NCBI GenBank assembly: GCA_016929795.1
Contig: JAFGIA010000233.1
Location: forward strand, 1 to 14,776
Source: Anaerolineae bacterium
Lineage (GTDB): Bacteria > Chloroflexota > Anaerolineae > JAAYZQ01
Direction: 5' to 3'
Length of the DNA stretch: 14,776 bases
The notes beneath the pieces are model-generated. The model was not told the DNA's origin. It ran no database searches and saw nothing but the letters and a program-made list of their open reading frames with translations. The translations under genes and the position numbers were made by a program. This document shows, piece by piece, positions 1 to 7,492 of this stretch. Every line of letters begins with the position of its first letter. Within the stretch, counting starts at the first letter, position 1.

Positions 1-3
1 CCC

Positions 4-1467
4 GTGGCCGACACACCGGTACGCGTCCGGATCGCGCCCAGTCCCACCGGCTATTTTCACGTCGGCTCGGCGCGGACGGCGCTCTTTAACTGGCTTTATG
101 CCCGCCAGCATGGTGGGCAATTCATCGTGCGCGTCGAGGATACCGACCGTACGCGCTACAACCCCGAGGCGGTGCCCGATCTGGCCGCCAGTTTACACTG
201 GCTCGGGCTTGATTGGGACGAAGGCCCCAAGGTGGGCGGCCCGGCCGGGCCGTACTACCAGTCGGAGCGGCTCGACCTCTATCAGAAGTATGCCGAGCAG
301 TTGGTGAACCAGGGCGATGCCTACCGCTGCTACTGCTCGCCGGAGCGGCTGGCGAGCCTGCGCGAGGCGCAGCGTGAGGCCAAGGAGGACGTCGGCTATG
401 ACCGTCACTGCCGCTGGCTGACCGACGAGGAACGCGCCGCGTACGAGGCGCAGGGCATCAGGCCAGTGATCCGCCTGAAGGTGCCGCTGGATGGCCAGAC
501 CACCTTCCACGACGTGCTGTTTGGCACCATCACCGTCGACAACTCGAGCCTGGACGACCTGGTGCTGCTCAAAAGCGACGGCTTTCCCACCTACCACCTG
601 GCTGTGGTCGTCGACGATCACCTGATGGGCATTACCCACATCATGCGCGGCGACGAGTGGATGCCGTCGGTGCCCAAGCACGTGCTGCTCTACCAGGCGT
701 TTGGGTGGGAGATCCCGGTGTTTGCCCACCTGCCGCTCATCCTGGCCCCCACGGGCAAGGGCAAGCTGAGCAAGCGGCACGGTGGCGTCGAGGTCAGGTA
801 CTTTCGCGAGCATGGCTACTTGCCCGAGGCGATGGTCAACTATCTGGCGCGGGTGGGGTGGAGTTATGATGACAAGACCGAGATTTTCAGCCGCGATGAG
901 CTGATCGACGCGTTCAGCCTGGAGGGGGTGAACAAGTCGCCAGCGCGCTTTTCGTACGAGCGGCTGGAGTGGATGAACGGCTACTATATCCGGCAGCTCG
1001 CTCCCGCCGACCTGGCGGAGCGGCTGGTCCCTTTCCTGGGAGGTGCGGGGTACGACGTGACAGCCAAAGCGCTGGCACCGATCGTCCCCTTGATCCAGGA
1101 GCGGCTCAAGACGTTGTGCGACGTGGTCGAGTGGACCGGCTTTTTCTTTGAGGAAACGCTGGCCTACGACCCGGCGCTGTTGGTGGGCAAAAAGATGACG
1201 GCGGCCGAGTCGCTGGCGGCACTAAGGCGCGCGCGCGACGTGCTGGCTGGCCTAAAAGATTTCCAGGCCGTGGTGATGGAGGCGCCGATGCGCGCGCTGG
1301 CTGACGAGCTGGGTGTGAAGGCGGGCTCGCTGTTCGGCATTGTGCGCGGCGCCGTCACGGCGCAGCAGGTGTCACCGCCGCTCTTTGAGACGATCGAGAT
1401 CCTGGGGCGCGAGCGGGCGCTGGCGCGGATCGACGCGGCGCTCCAGGTTTTGCAGAACCAGGAATAG
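4..1467 (+). CDS. gltX: Glutamyl-tRNA synthetase (GluRS)
   Basis: Charges tRNA(Glu) with glutamate in the cytoplasm, using ATP. At 487 aa it has the usual bacterial GluRS length. The class I signature is at residues 12-24 (PSPTGYFHVGSAR, the HIGH equivalent being FHVG) and the KMSKS equivalent is KLSKR at 254-258, followed by HGG. A CxC pair (YRCYCS, about 108-113) followed by DRHC recalls the zinc-binding insert of many GluRS enzymes. The C-terminal third should be the helical anticodon-binding domain. The start is GTG at position 4, chosen because MADTPVRVRIAPSPTG is a normal GluRS N-terminus; its ribosome binding site lies outside the window, so the start is not verified. It is followed 14 bp later by glnS, probably in one transcript. 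With GlnRS next door this enzyme need not charge tRNA(Gln), but I cannot read its specificity from sequence. Confidence 0.97.
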   Translation: MADTPVRVRIAPSPTGYFHVGSARTALFNWLYARQHGGQFIVRVEDTDRTRYNPEAVPDLAASLHWLGLDWDEGPKVGGPAGPYYQSERLDLYQKYAEQLVNQGDAYRCYCSPERLASLREAQREAKEDVGYDRHCRWLTDEERAAYEAQGIRPVIRLKVPLDGQTTFHDVLFGTITVDNSSLDDLVLLKSDGFPTYHLAVVVDDHLMGITHIMRGDEWMPSVPKHVLLYQAFGWEIPVFAHLPLILAPTGKGKLSKRHGGVEVRYFREHGYLPEAMVNYLARVGWSYDDKTEIFSRDELIDAFSLEGVNKSPARFSYERLEWMNGYYIRQLAPADLAERLVPFLGGAGYDVTAKALAPIVPLIQERLKTLCDVVEWTGFFFEETLAYDPALLVGKKMTAAESLAALRRARDVLAGLKDFQAVVMEAPMRALADELGVKAGSLFGIVRGAVTAQQVSPPLFETIEILGRERALARIDAALQVLQNQE

Positions 1468-1470
1468 AGT

Positions 1471-1475
1471 GAGGG
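1471..1475 (+). promoter_or_regulatory. Ribosome binding site of glnS
   Basis: GAGGG lies 6 nt before the ATG at 1482, inside the short gltX-glnS gap. It fixes the glnS start and fits co-translation with gltX. Confidence 0.7.
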
Positions 1476-1481
1476 ACCAGG

Positions 1482-3179
1482 ATGTCTGAAAAGAAAGAAA
1501 TCACGACAGAGGCTGCAGAATCGACAGACTTTATCCGCGAGGCAGTGGCGGAGGACCTGCGGACGGGGCGGTACAATTACGTGCGCACGCGCTTTCCGCC
1601 CGAGCCCAATGGCTACCTGCACATCGGTCACGTGAAGGCGTTCACGATCGATTTCGATATCGCCGACGAGTTTGGCGGGGAGTACAACCTGCGCTTTGAC
1701 GACACCAACCCGGTCAAGGAAGAGGTTGAATACGTGGAGGCGCAGAAGCGGGATATCCGCTGGCTCGGCTACGATTGGGGCGCCAGGGAGTATTACGCGT
1801 CGGATTATTTCGGCCAGCTCTACGAATGGGCGCTAGACCTGATCAAGCAGGGCAAGGCCTACGTCGACAATCTGAGCCCGGAAGAGATCAGCGAATACCG
1901 CGGCCGGTTCGGCGAGCCGGGACGCGAGAGCCCGTACCGGGACCGGCCGGTGGAAGAGAACCTGGTGCTGTTCGAACGGATGCGCGCAGGCGAGTTTGCG
2001 GAAGGGGAGGCGGTGCTGCGCGCCAAGATTGACATGCAATCGGGCAATATGAATATGCGCGACCCGGTGATGTACCGCATCCTGCACGCCGCCCACCACC
2101 GCACGGGTGACCAGTGGTGCATCTATCCGATGTACGACTGGGCACACGGCCAATCGGACTCGATCGAGGGGATCACACACTCGTTCTGCGACCTGGGGTA
2201 CGAGGATCACCGGCCGCTCTACAACTGGTTTATCGAGCAGCTCGGTATCTTTGCCCCGCGCCAGATCGAGTTCGCGCGTTTTAACCTGAGCCACACGGTG
2301 CTCAGCAAGCGCTTCCTGCTCCAGTTGGTGCAGGAGGGGCGCGTGGCCGGCTGGGATGACCCGCGCATGCCGACGTTGGCCGGCATGCGCCGGCGAGGTT
2401 ACACCCCCGAGGCAATCCGGACGTTCATCAGGAGTATCGGGGTGTCCAAGAAGGAGAGCCTGGTGGACATGGCTCTGCTCGAGTACTATATCCGCGAGCA
2501 TCTGAACAAGGTTGCGTGGCGGGTGATGGCCGTGCTGCACCCACTCAAGGTGACGATCACAAATTATCCAGAGGGCCAGGTGGAGTGGTTCGAGGCCATC
2601 AACAACCCGGAGGATGAGGGCGCCGGCACGCGGATGCTGCCCTTCTCGCGCGAGCTGTACATCGAGCAGGAGGATTTTCGTGAGGACGCGCCGAAAAAAT
2701 GGTTCCGGCTGGCGCCGGGCGCGGAGGTGCGGCTAAAGCACGCCTACTATATCACGTGCCAGCAAGCGATCAAGGATCCCGACACGGGCGAGGTGGTGGA
2801 GCTGCGCTGCACCTACGACCCCGAGAGCCGGGGCGGCAGCACGCCCGACGGGCGCAGGGTCAAGGGCACGCTGCACTGGGTGTCGGTGCCCCACGCCGTG
2901 GATGCGGAGGTGCGCCTGTACGACAGGCTCTTTACGGTGCCCGAGCCGATGAACACGGAAGAGGGCCAAACGTGGACCGACTTTTTCAACCCTGCCTCGC
3001 TCGAGGTGCTGACTGGCTGCAAGGTGGAGCCCGGGCTGGCGGATGCCACGCCGGGCACGCGCTACCAATTCCTGCGCCTGGGTTACTTGGTCGTCGATCC
3101 CGACTCGGAGCCAGGCAGGCCTGTGTTCAACGAGACGATCGGGCTGCGCGACACGTGGGCCAAAATCGAGAACAAGTAA
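1482..3179 (+). CDS. glnS: Glutaminyl-tRNA synthetase (GlnRS)
   Basis: Attaches glutamine directly to tRNA(Gln), bypassing the Glu-tRNA(Gln) amidotransferase (GatCAB) route used by many bacteria. It is 565 aa, close to the roughly 550 aa of E. coli GlnRS. The class I motif [12 protein letters not shown] is at residues 39-50 and the KMSKS equivalent VLSKR at 273-277. The C-terminal beta-barrel anticodon-binding region is recognisable ([20 protein letters not shown], 461-480). GlnRS and not GluRS is indicated by the [12 protein letters not shown] form and by this C-terminal domain; bacterial GluRS has a helical one. The ATG start has a good ribosome binding site 6 nt upstream. It lies downstream of gltX and about 110 bp upstream of a tRNA-Gln gene, an apt pairing. 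Bacterial GlnRS is generally regarded as acquired from eukaryotes, so its distribution in this lineage deserves a phylogeny. Confidence 0.97.
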   Translation: MSEKKEITTEAAESTDFIREAVAEDLRTGRYNYVRTRFPPEPNGYLHIGHVKAFTIDFDIADEFGGEYNLRFDDTNPVKEEVEYVEAQKRDIRWLGYDWGAREYYASDYFGQLYEWALDLIKQGKAYVDNLSPEEISEYRGRFGEPGRESPYRDRPVEENLVLFERMRAGEFAEGEAVLRAKIDMQSGNMNMRDPVMYRILHAAHHRTGDQWCIYPMYDWAHGQSDSIEGITHSFCDLGYEDHRPLYNWFIEQLGIFAPRQIEFARFNLSHTVLSKRFLLQLVQEGRVAGWDDPRMPTLAGMRRRGYTPEAIRTFIRSIGVSKKESLVDMALLEYYIREHLNKVAWRVMAVLHPLKVTITNYPEGQVEWFEAINNPEDEGAGTRMLPFSRELYIEQEDFREDAPKKWFRLAPGAEVRLKHAYYITCQQAIKDPDTGEVVELRCTYDPESRGGSTPDGRRVKGTLHWVSVPHAVDAEVRLYDRLFTVPEPMNTEEGQTWTDFFNPASLEVLTGCKVEPGLADATPGTRYQFLRLGYLVVDPDSEPGRPVFNETIGLRDTWAKIENK

Positions 3180-3187
3180 CGAGTAGA

Positions 3188-3227
3188 TGGCCGATAGGTA
3201 GATTCAAAGCAACCTACCTATCGGCCA
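3188..3227. repeat. Perfect 14-bp inverted repeat after glnS
   Basis: TGGCCGATAGGTAG at 3188-3201 is the exact reverse complement of CTACCTATCGGCCA at 3214-3227, with a 12-nt loop. It begins 8 nt after the glnS stop codon. No T-run follows, so it is not a canonical intrinsic terminator. It could block 3' exonuclease decay of the gltX-glnS mRNA, help termination, or be a dispersed palindromic element. No second copy was noticed in this window. Confidence 0.75.
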
Positions 3228-3248
3228 ACGTCCGAGCCCGGGTAAGAT

Positions 3249-3277
3249 TTGGCAAAACCGGCGCTTTGTGCTAAAAT
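3249..3277 (+). promoter_or_regulatory. Promoter of tRNA-Gln
   Basis: A -35 box TTGGCA (3249-3254) and a -10 box TAAAAT (3272-3277) are separated by exactly 17 bp. The predicted start of transcription, about 3284, lies just before the tRNA at 3291. The tRNA is thus probably transcribed independently of glnS, though read-through is possible. Confidence 0.7.
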
Positions 3278-3290
3278 GGCGCCCGTTCTA

Positions 3291-3361
3291 TGGGGGATCG
3301 TCTAACGGCAGGACAGGCGGCTCTGGACCGTCTAGTCGGGGTTCAAATCCCTGTCCCCCAG
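3291..3361 (+). tRNA. tRNA-Gln (anticodon CTG)
   Basis: A full cloverleaf can be folded by hand. The acceptor TGGGGGA/TCCCCCA begins with a U1-A72 pair and has discriminator G73, both glutamine identity features. The D stem is GTC/GAC, the anticodon stem GGCGG/CCGTC has one G-U pair, and the loop CTCTGGA carries anticodon CTG at 3323-3325, reading CAG. The variable loop is 4 nt and the T arm carries TTCAAAT. The 3' CCA is not encoded (CCT follows), so it must be added enzymatically. It lies downstream of glnS, whose product should charge it. A tRNA for CAA codons (anticodon TTG) is not in this window. Confidence 0.96.
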
Positions 3362-3368
3362 CCTGCAA

Positions 3369-3396
3369 GCTCTCGCCACACGGCGAGGGCTTTTTT
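3369..3396 (+). terminator. Intrinsic terminator after tRNA-Gln
   Basis: The 9-bp stem GCTCTCGCC/GGCGAGGGC (one G-U pair) closes a 4-nt ACAC loop and is followed directly by six T residues. It ends the tRNA-Gln transcript. In the other direction there is no T-run, so it is not a canonical terminator for the converging - strand operon that ends at 3414. Confidence 0.9.
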
Positions 3397-3413
3397 GTTT
3401 GCGCCTTGGACCT

Positions 3414-4874
3414 CTACCGATCCGAGCGCAGGTAAACAGGGCTTGGATCGATCGCCACGTGGATCACGCCATCTACAAGCCCGTCATCGCCATCGCGGAT
3501 CATGGTCTCATTTCCAAACTTGTCCACGCGCACCAGTTGAGCAGCGTCCAGCGCGAGATCGTGGGAGAGATCGTCATTACTCCACGCCACCAGGACCCGC
3601 GTTGTGGGGGTCTCGAACTCGTACACTTCCATCTCGCCGTCGGCGCGCACGGTTTGTACGAAGGAGGTCCAGCGTAGCTGGTCGACCGCGACCTGGTAGG
3701 CGGCATAGGAGGGCTTGGGGATGTAGGCCGGGTCGACCAGGCCCCACAACTGGGCGCCAAGAACGCTGCTGTCCACTAACTGAAACCAGATGACCGTGTC
3801 GAGGTCCGCTGAGCGAGAGCGTGCCATCACCTGTGGCACGTAGCGCGCCTGTGTTTCTTTCCCCCCCTCGCCGTTGCTCAACATGCCTGTCTCGGTGCAG
3901 ATAAAGGGCTTGTGGACGCCGTATGATGCCAGTTTTTCGCGCAGGTGGTTGACCTTGCCGACGATGTCGATGCCATAATCCTGCCAGTTTTCGGCAAAGG
4001 CAAAGTAGTAGTGAAAGTTCATCACGTCAAAATAGGTGCCGCCTCCTTGATGCAGCACCTCGTCGAGAAAGGTCTTGACAAAGGGCCCGCCCCACGGGTC
4101 GTCCCACGCGTCGTAAGCGATGCCGCCAAACACCACCTGGGCCTCGGGATCGACCTGCTTGATGGGGTCGTACACGGCACGGAGAATGTCGACGTAGGCA
4201 TCGGGTGTGTAGCCAAAGTAGCCCACTTCGCCCAGGCCGGCAAAGTAGTCGTCGCCATTGTCCGGCTCGTTATAGAATTCCCAGTGCTTGACGTTGTAGG
4301 GGGGCGCACCATAGCGCGCGACGGCGGCGGCCATAAACTCGGCCAATTCGGACAGGTCCGTGCGGTCGATCGGGCCACCGGGATAGGTGGCGGCCCAGTC
4401 GGGATTTTGGCTCAGGGTCAGGATGGTGCGTACCCCCTGGCGTGAGAGCTCGGCGATCTCGGCGTCGAGGCGGGGCGACCACCGATACTGGTCTGGCGTA
4501 CTGTTTTGTGGCTCGACCTTTCCCCAGGAGAGGGGGATGCGGATCCAGCCTGCACCGAGGTTGACAATGTGCTGGTTGGGCGTGTCGCCGAGGTCGTAAA
4601 CCTGGACTCCAAGCCACTCGCCGGCGCGCGGCATATGCCCACGGAACATCAAGGGGAGAAAGGCAGTGTGCGTGATTGCACTTGAGGCTGAGATTGGCTG
4701 TTGGAGGGTGCGCGGCGGGAGGGGCTGTATGTCGTGGCGTGCCGGGGCGATGGCCCGAGATGGCATGGCGACGAGGAACAGCAGTGCGATCAGGGCCAAG
4801 AGAATGGATGCACAGGCTGCCAGCCGGGTGGCGCGTGTGGCTACAATGTCGTGCTGCTTGGTGGTTTCGAACAT
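3414..4874 (-). CDS. Secreted or membrane-anchored GH-A clan glycoside hydrolase
   Basis: A 486-aa protein with an N-terminal hydrophobic segment (about residues 19-37), which is a signal peptide or anchor, so the enzyme probably acts outside the cytoplasmic membrane. The body resembles clan GH-A TIM-barrel hydrolases such as GH39 and GH5: WEFYNEPDNGD at 198-208 gives the NEP acid/base Glu203, and FICTETGM at 324-331 gives the likely nucleophile Glu328. NFHYY (286-290) is also typical. Substrate is unknown; beta-xylosidase- or glucanase-like activity is possible. Residues 71-77 carry an AFLPLMF motif also seen in the neighbour. The reading frame is open to 5108, but that would overlap the upstream gene, so I start at ATG 4874, 26 bp after the upstream stop; only a weak AG-rich binding site is visible. 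It is last in the - strand operon. Confidence 0.85.
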   Translation of the reverse strand: MFETTKQHDIVATRATRLAACASILLALIALLFLVAMPSRAIAPARHDIQPLPPRTLQQPISASSAITHTAFLPLMFRGHMPRAGEWLGVQVYDLGDTPNQHIVNLGAGWIRIPLSWGKVEPQNSTPDQYRWSPRLDAEIAELSRQGVRTILTLSQNPDWAATYPGGPIDRTDLSELAEFMAAAVARYGAPPYNVKHWEFYNEPDNGDDYFAGLGEVGYFGYTPDAYVDILRAVYDPIKQVDPEAQVVFGGIAYDAWDDPWGGPFVKTFLDEVLHQGGGTYFDVMNFHYYFAFAENWQDYGIDIVGKVNHLREKLASYGVHKPFICTETGMLSNGEGGKETQARYVPQVMARSRSADLDTVIWFQLVDSSVLGAQLWGLVDPAYIPKPSYAAYQVAVDQLRWTSFVQTVRADGEMEVYEFETPTTRVLVAWSNDDLSHDLALDAAQLVRVDKFGNETMIRDGDDGLVDGVIHVAIDPSPVYLRSDR

Positions 4875-4900
4875 GGCTGGTGTGTAAACTCTTTCTCGCT

Positions 4901-7387
4901 CTACCACTCCAAGACGAGCGGCAGGTAGGTCAAGACCCGGCAGAAGTGGCCGACGCGGTTGGCGCCGGGCGCCGCGTACCAGGCACAGTCGTTGCTTTCG
5001 GCGACCACGTCGGTAGGCTGGCTGCCGGGCACGGGCAGGGGGTATTCTGCCACGCGACCTTCGCGGCCAAATCGGCCCAGGCGGTTCCCGGCACGCTCGG
5101 TGAACCACACCGCACTGCTGCCATACACATCTATGCCGTAGGGCTCGCCCTCAGGAGTGGGCACAGGGTAGGAGACGAAGCGCTGAAGTGTTGAGTAGAG
5201 GAAGAGTGAAATCGCACCGGATCCGGAGCTGGTCAGCCATGGATTGCCGCCGCTCGTGAGAGCGATATCTTGGGGCGCGACGAGTCGTGGGAACTCCTGA
5301 GGCAGCGTGGTGGTGAACTCGCGCATGATGCCCGCTGGCACATCGTATTGCCCGAGCTTGTCCGCGCCGGTTTCCGCAAGCCATACCATGTCTCGCCGGG
5401 TCAATGGGTCGACAATGAAGGCGACGCCCCCGGGAGCCGCGTGCTCGGATAGGAGCGCATACTCCTCGATCTCACCGGTCACCAGGTCGAGCCGGCCCAG
5501 CCGGCTTGTTGCCCGTTCGGTGAACCACACAGCCCCACCGCCAACGTCCACGCCCCACGGCTGGCTGCCTGCATCGGGCAGTGGGTACTCGACGATCTCG
5601 CCCGTCGCCGCCACCCACTGGCCGATCTGCCCGGCACTGCTCTCTGCGAACCAGATGTTGCCCGCGTCGTCGCGCGCCAGGCCCCATGGCTGGCTGCCGG
5701 GCGTCGGGATCTGCCACTCGGTCCACTCGCCTGTGGTGGGATCGAGGCGGGCGAGCTTGTTGCCGTCCCGCTCGGTGGCCCAGATCAAGCCCGACTGCGG
5801 GTCAAGGATCAATTGCCCGGGAAAGCTGTTCGCCGTGGGCAGCTCGAACTCGACAAAGCCGGGTAGTGGGGCAGGAGCCGCCGCCTCGGGCGTGGTTACC
5901 GCCTGCATGGGGGCGGCGTCCGCCACTTTTCCACTACGAGCCTCGACGCGCTGTCCAACCGAAGGCAAGTGGCCCCTGGCGGCGAGGGGCAGTACGAACC
6001 TATGGCTGGGCACGACAAAGCCATGCTGGCTAACGTTGTTGCACTCGGCTGCCTCTGGCACCTGGTTGAGTGGATCGACGTTCACGCTGAGCTGGTAGCG
6101 CCCGAGCAACAGGCCGTGCAGTGTAAAGTCGAGCCACGTAGAGGAAGCGGCCGGCATGCCTGCTACCTGGTGCCGGGCAGAGCCGCTGGTTGGACCCTCC
6201 CAGGAGAGGTCGACGACGAACGGGCCGGTGCCGCCCGTTCCTCCATTCACAACCCGCACCCGGACCGTCGCAGTCACGGGCTGGGTGGGCCAAGAGACAA
6301 GGGGCGGGTGTTCGACCTGCCAGCGCGATGGCCCCAGGTCGACGTAGAGGGTGGGCGACGCGGGCGCCGTCAACGACGCAAAGTGATGCCCAAAGGCGGT
6401 GGCGACGGCGGTATCGGGGTCGAACAGGTTCCCGTTAAAGCCGCCGGGCGCCGTGATAGGGTCCCACGGCAGCACGTCGAGGCTGAACCAGGCCCAGCGC
6501 TGCACCAGGCGGAACCCGTCGGTGGGATCGCCGAGGACAGGGTCGGTGGCCGTGGCGAAAAAGGCAAAGGTGTCGGTCATAAAGCGGTTGACCCGCTCCG
6601 CGGTGAATCCATAGTCGTCGGGCATGAGCACGCCATACTCGGTGACGATCAGCGGATAGCCCCCATAGCCCCGGTCGACCATCCACTGCCGGAACGCCCG
6701 CACCTGCTGGCGAAAAAAGATCATGTTGTCGTTGTCGTCGATCTGCCGGACAACGCCCTGATCCTCGTCGATGCCGGGCGGGATGTCGGCGCCCCACGAG
6801 CCGCGCTGCTCGTTGAGGATGGCGTTGTGAATTTGCCACAGGTCAACGGGCATGGCCCCGCCGTAGGCGGCCTGGTACGCAGCCAACACCAGGTCGAGAT
6901 AGGCCAGCCGGATGGGGGTGGGCTGCACGATGCCCCCGGCCGCCACGCGCGCCATGGCGTCGCGGCCCTTGATAAAGGCATAGAGGTCGTGGTAGATGCG
7001 CGCATACTCTTGGGGCAGGACGTTGTCGTTCCAGATCGAGTCGGGCTCGCTGCCGATGAGCCAGGTAGCGCCTGGATTGGCATCGACCAGGGGCCCCAGT
7101 TGAGCAGGGTTGAGGCGGTAGCCCGCATAGATTCTGAGCACCAGCGCGCGGTCCATGTTCGTGGGAAAGGCGCCGGCAACCTGGTGGTCGACGGCCCAGC
7201 CCGCGTTCATCATGGTCACGTCAAACTTCTGGGGCCAGCCGCTCACGACGGCCACATAGCCCGGGCGCTGCCAGTCGTTCAATTCTGGATGGCAGGGATC
7301 ATCGGCCTTGGCCACGCCGGCGCTGAGAAAGGCCAGCAGCACGCCGAGCCCCCACACAGCGAGGGATCGCCTTATCGTAACGCTCAA
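4901..7387 (-). CDS. Secreted GH-A-like / CARDB / seven-bladed Vgb-type propeller protein
   Basis: An 828-aa exported multidomain protein. A signal peptide covers residues 1-28, with probable cleavage after AKA. Residues about 30-340 look like a TIM-barrel glycosidase-like domain: WLIGSEPDSIW (109-119) matches the position of a GH-A NEP motif, with Ser replacing Asn before Glu114, and LIVTEYG (246-252) supplies Glu250 as possible nucleophile. Residues about 345-455 resemble a CARDB/Ig-like adhesion domain. After an FVLPLAARG motif (464-472) and a linker, residues 511-818 form a streptogramin lyase (Vgb)-like propeller with seven blade motifs of WFTER type (536, 579, 621, 669, 717, 761, 803). 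The C-terminus is YLPLVLEW. Lyase activity should not be assumed; many such propellers only bind. The start is TTG, supported by AAGGAG 7 nt upstream. It probably binds or processes a surface polysaccharide. Confidence 0.83.
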   Translation of the reverse strand: MSVTIRRSLAVWGLGVLLAFLSAGVAKADDPCHPELNDWQRPGYVAVVSGWPQKFDVTMMNAGWAVDHQVAGAFPTNMDRALVLRIYAGYRLNPAQLGPLVDANPGATWLIGSEPDSIWNDNVLPQEYARIYHDLYAFIKGRDAMARVAAGGIVQPTPIRLAYLDLVLAAYQAAYGGAMPVDLWQIHNAILNEQRGSWGADIPPGIDEDQGVVRQIDDNDNMIFFRQQVRAFRQWMVDRGYGGYPLIVTEYGVLMPDDYGFTAERVNRFMTDTFAFFATATDPVLGDPTDGFRLVQRWAWFSLDVLPWDPITAPGGFNGNLFDPDTAVATAFGHHFASLTAPASPTLYVDLGPSRWQVEHPPLVSWPTQPVTATVRVRVVNGGTGGTGPFVVDLSWEGPTSGSARHQVAGMPAASSTWLDFTLHGLLLGRYQLSVNVDPLNQVPEAAECNNVSQHGFVVPSHRFVLPLAARGHLPSVGQRVEARSGKVADAAPMQAVTTPEAAAPAPLPGFVEFELPTANSFPGQLILDPQSGLIWATERDGNKLARLDPTTGEWTEWQIPTPGSQPWGLARDDAGNIWFAESSAGQIGQWVAATGEIVEYPLPDAGSQPWGVDVGGGAVWFTERATSRLGRLDLVTGEIEEYALLSEHAAPGGVAFIVDPLTRRDMVWLAETGADKLGQYDVPAGIMREFTTTLPQEFPRLVAPQDIALTSGGNPWLTSSGSGAISLFLYSTLQRFVSYPVPTPEGEPYGIDVYGSSAVWFTERAGNRLGRFGREGRVAEYPLPVPGSQPTDVVAESNDCAWYAAPGANRVGHFCRVLTYLPLVLEW

Positions 7388-7394
7388 ACTACAG

Positions 7395-7400
7395 CTCCTT
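7395..7400 (-). promoter_or_regulatory. Strong Shine-Dalgarno that decides a TTG start
   Basis: AAGGAG on the - strand lies 7 nt before the TTG at 7387. No in-frame ATG or GTG nearby has comparable support, and the TTG places the signal peptide at the N-terminus. The rest of the 105-bp gap to the epimerase gene (7401-7492) shows no convincing promoter, so this gene is probably co-transcribed with the upstream genes. Confidence 0.8.
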
Positions 7401-7492
7401 GTCTATCCTGTCCGGATGCGCCGGCAGCCACGTGTGTGGATGTGCCTGGCACCGCCCATCGCCTGCGGCTGCAAGCACGATCCAGCACTCGG

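Noticed and set aside
3290..3793. Open frame on the + strand starting at the tRNA-Gln
   Set aside because: It contains the whole tRNA and its terminator and then lies antisense to the glycosidase gene.
4901..5860. Naming the propeller gene vgb (virginiamycin B lyase)
   Set aside because: Only the propeller repeat resembles Vgb; the protein is a large secreted fusion and propellers of this type are often non-catalytic, so an antibiotic-resistance role is unsupported.
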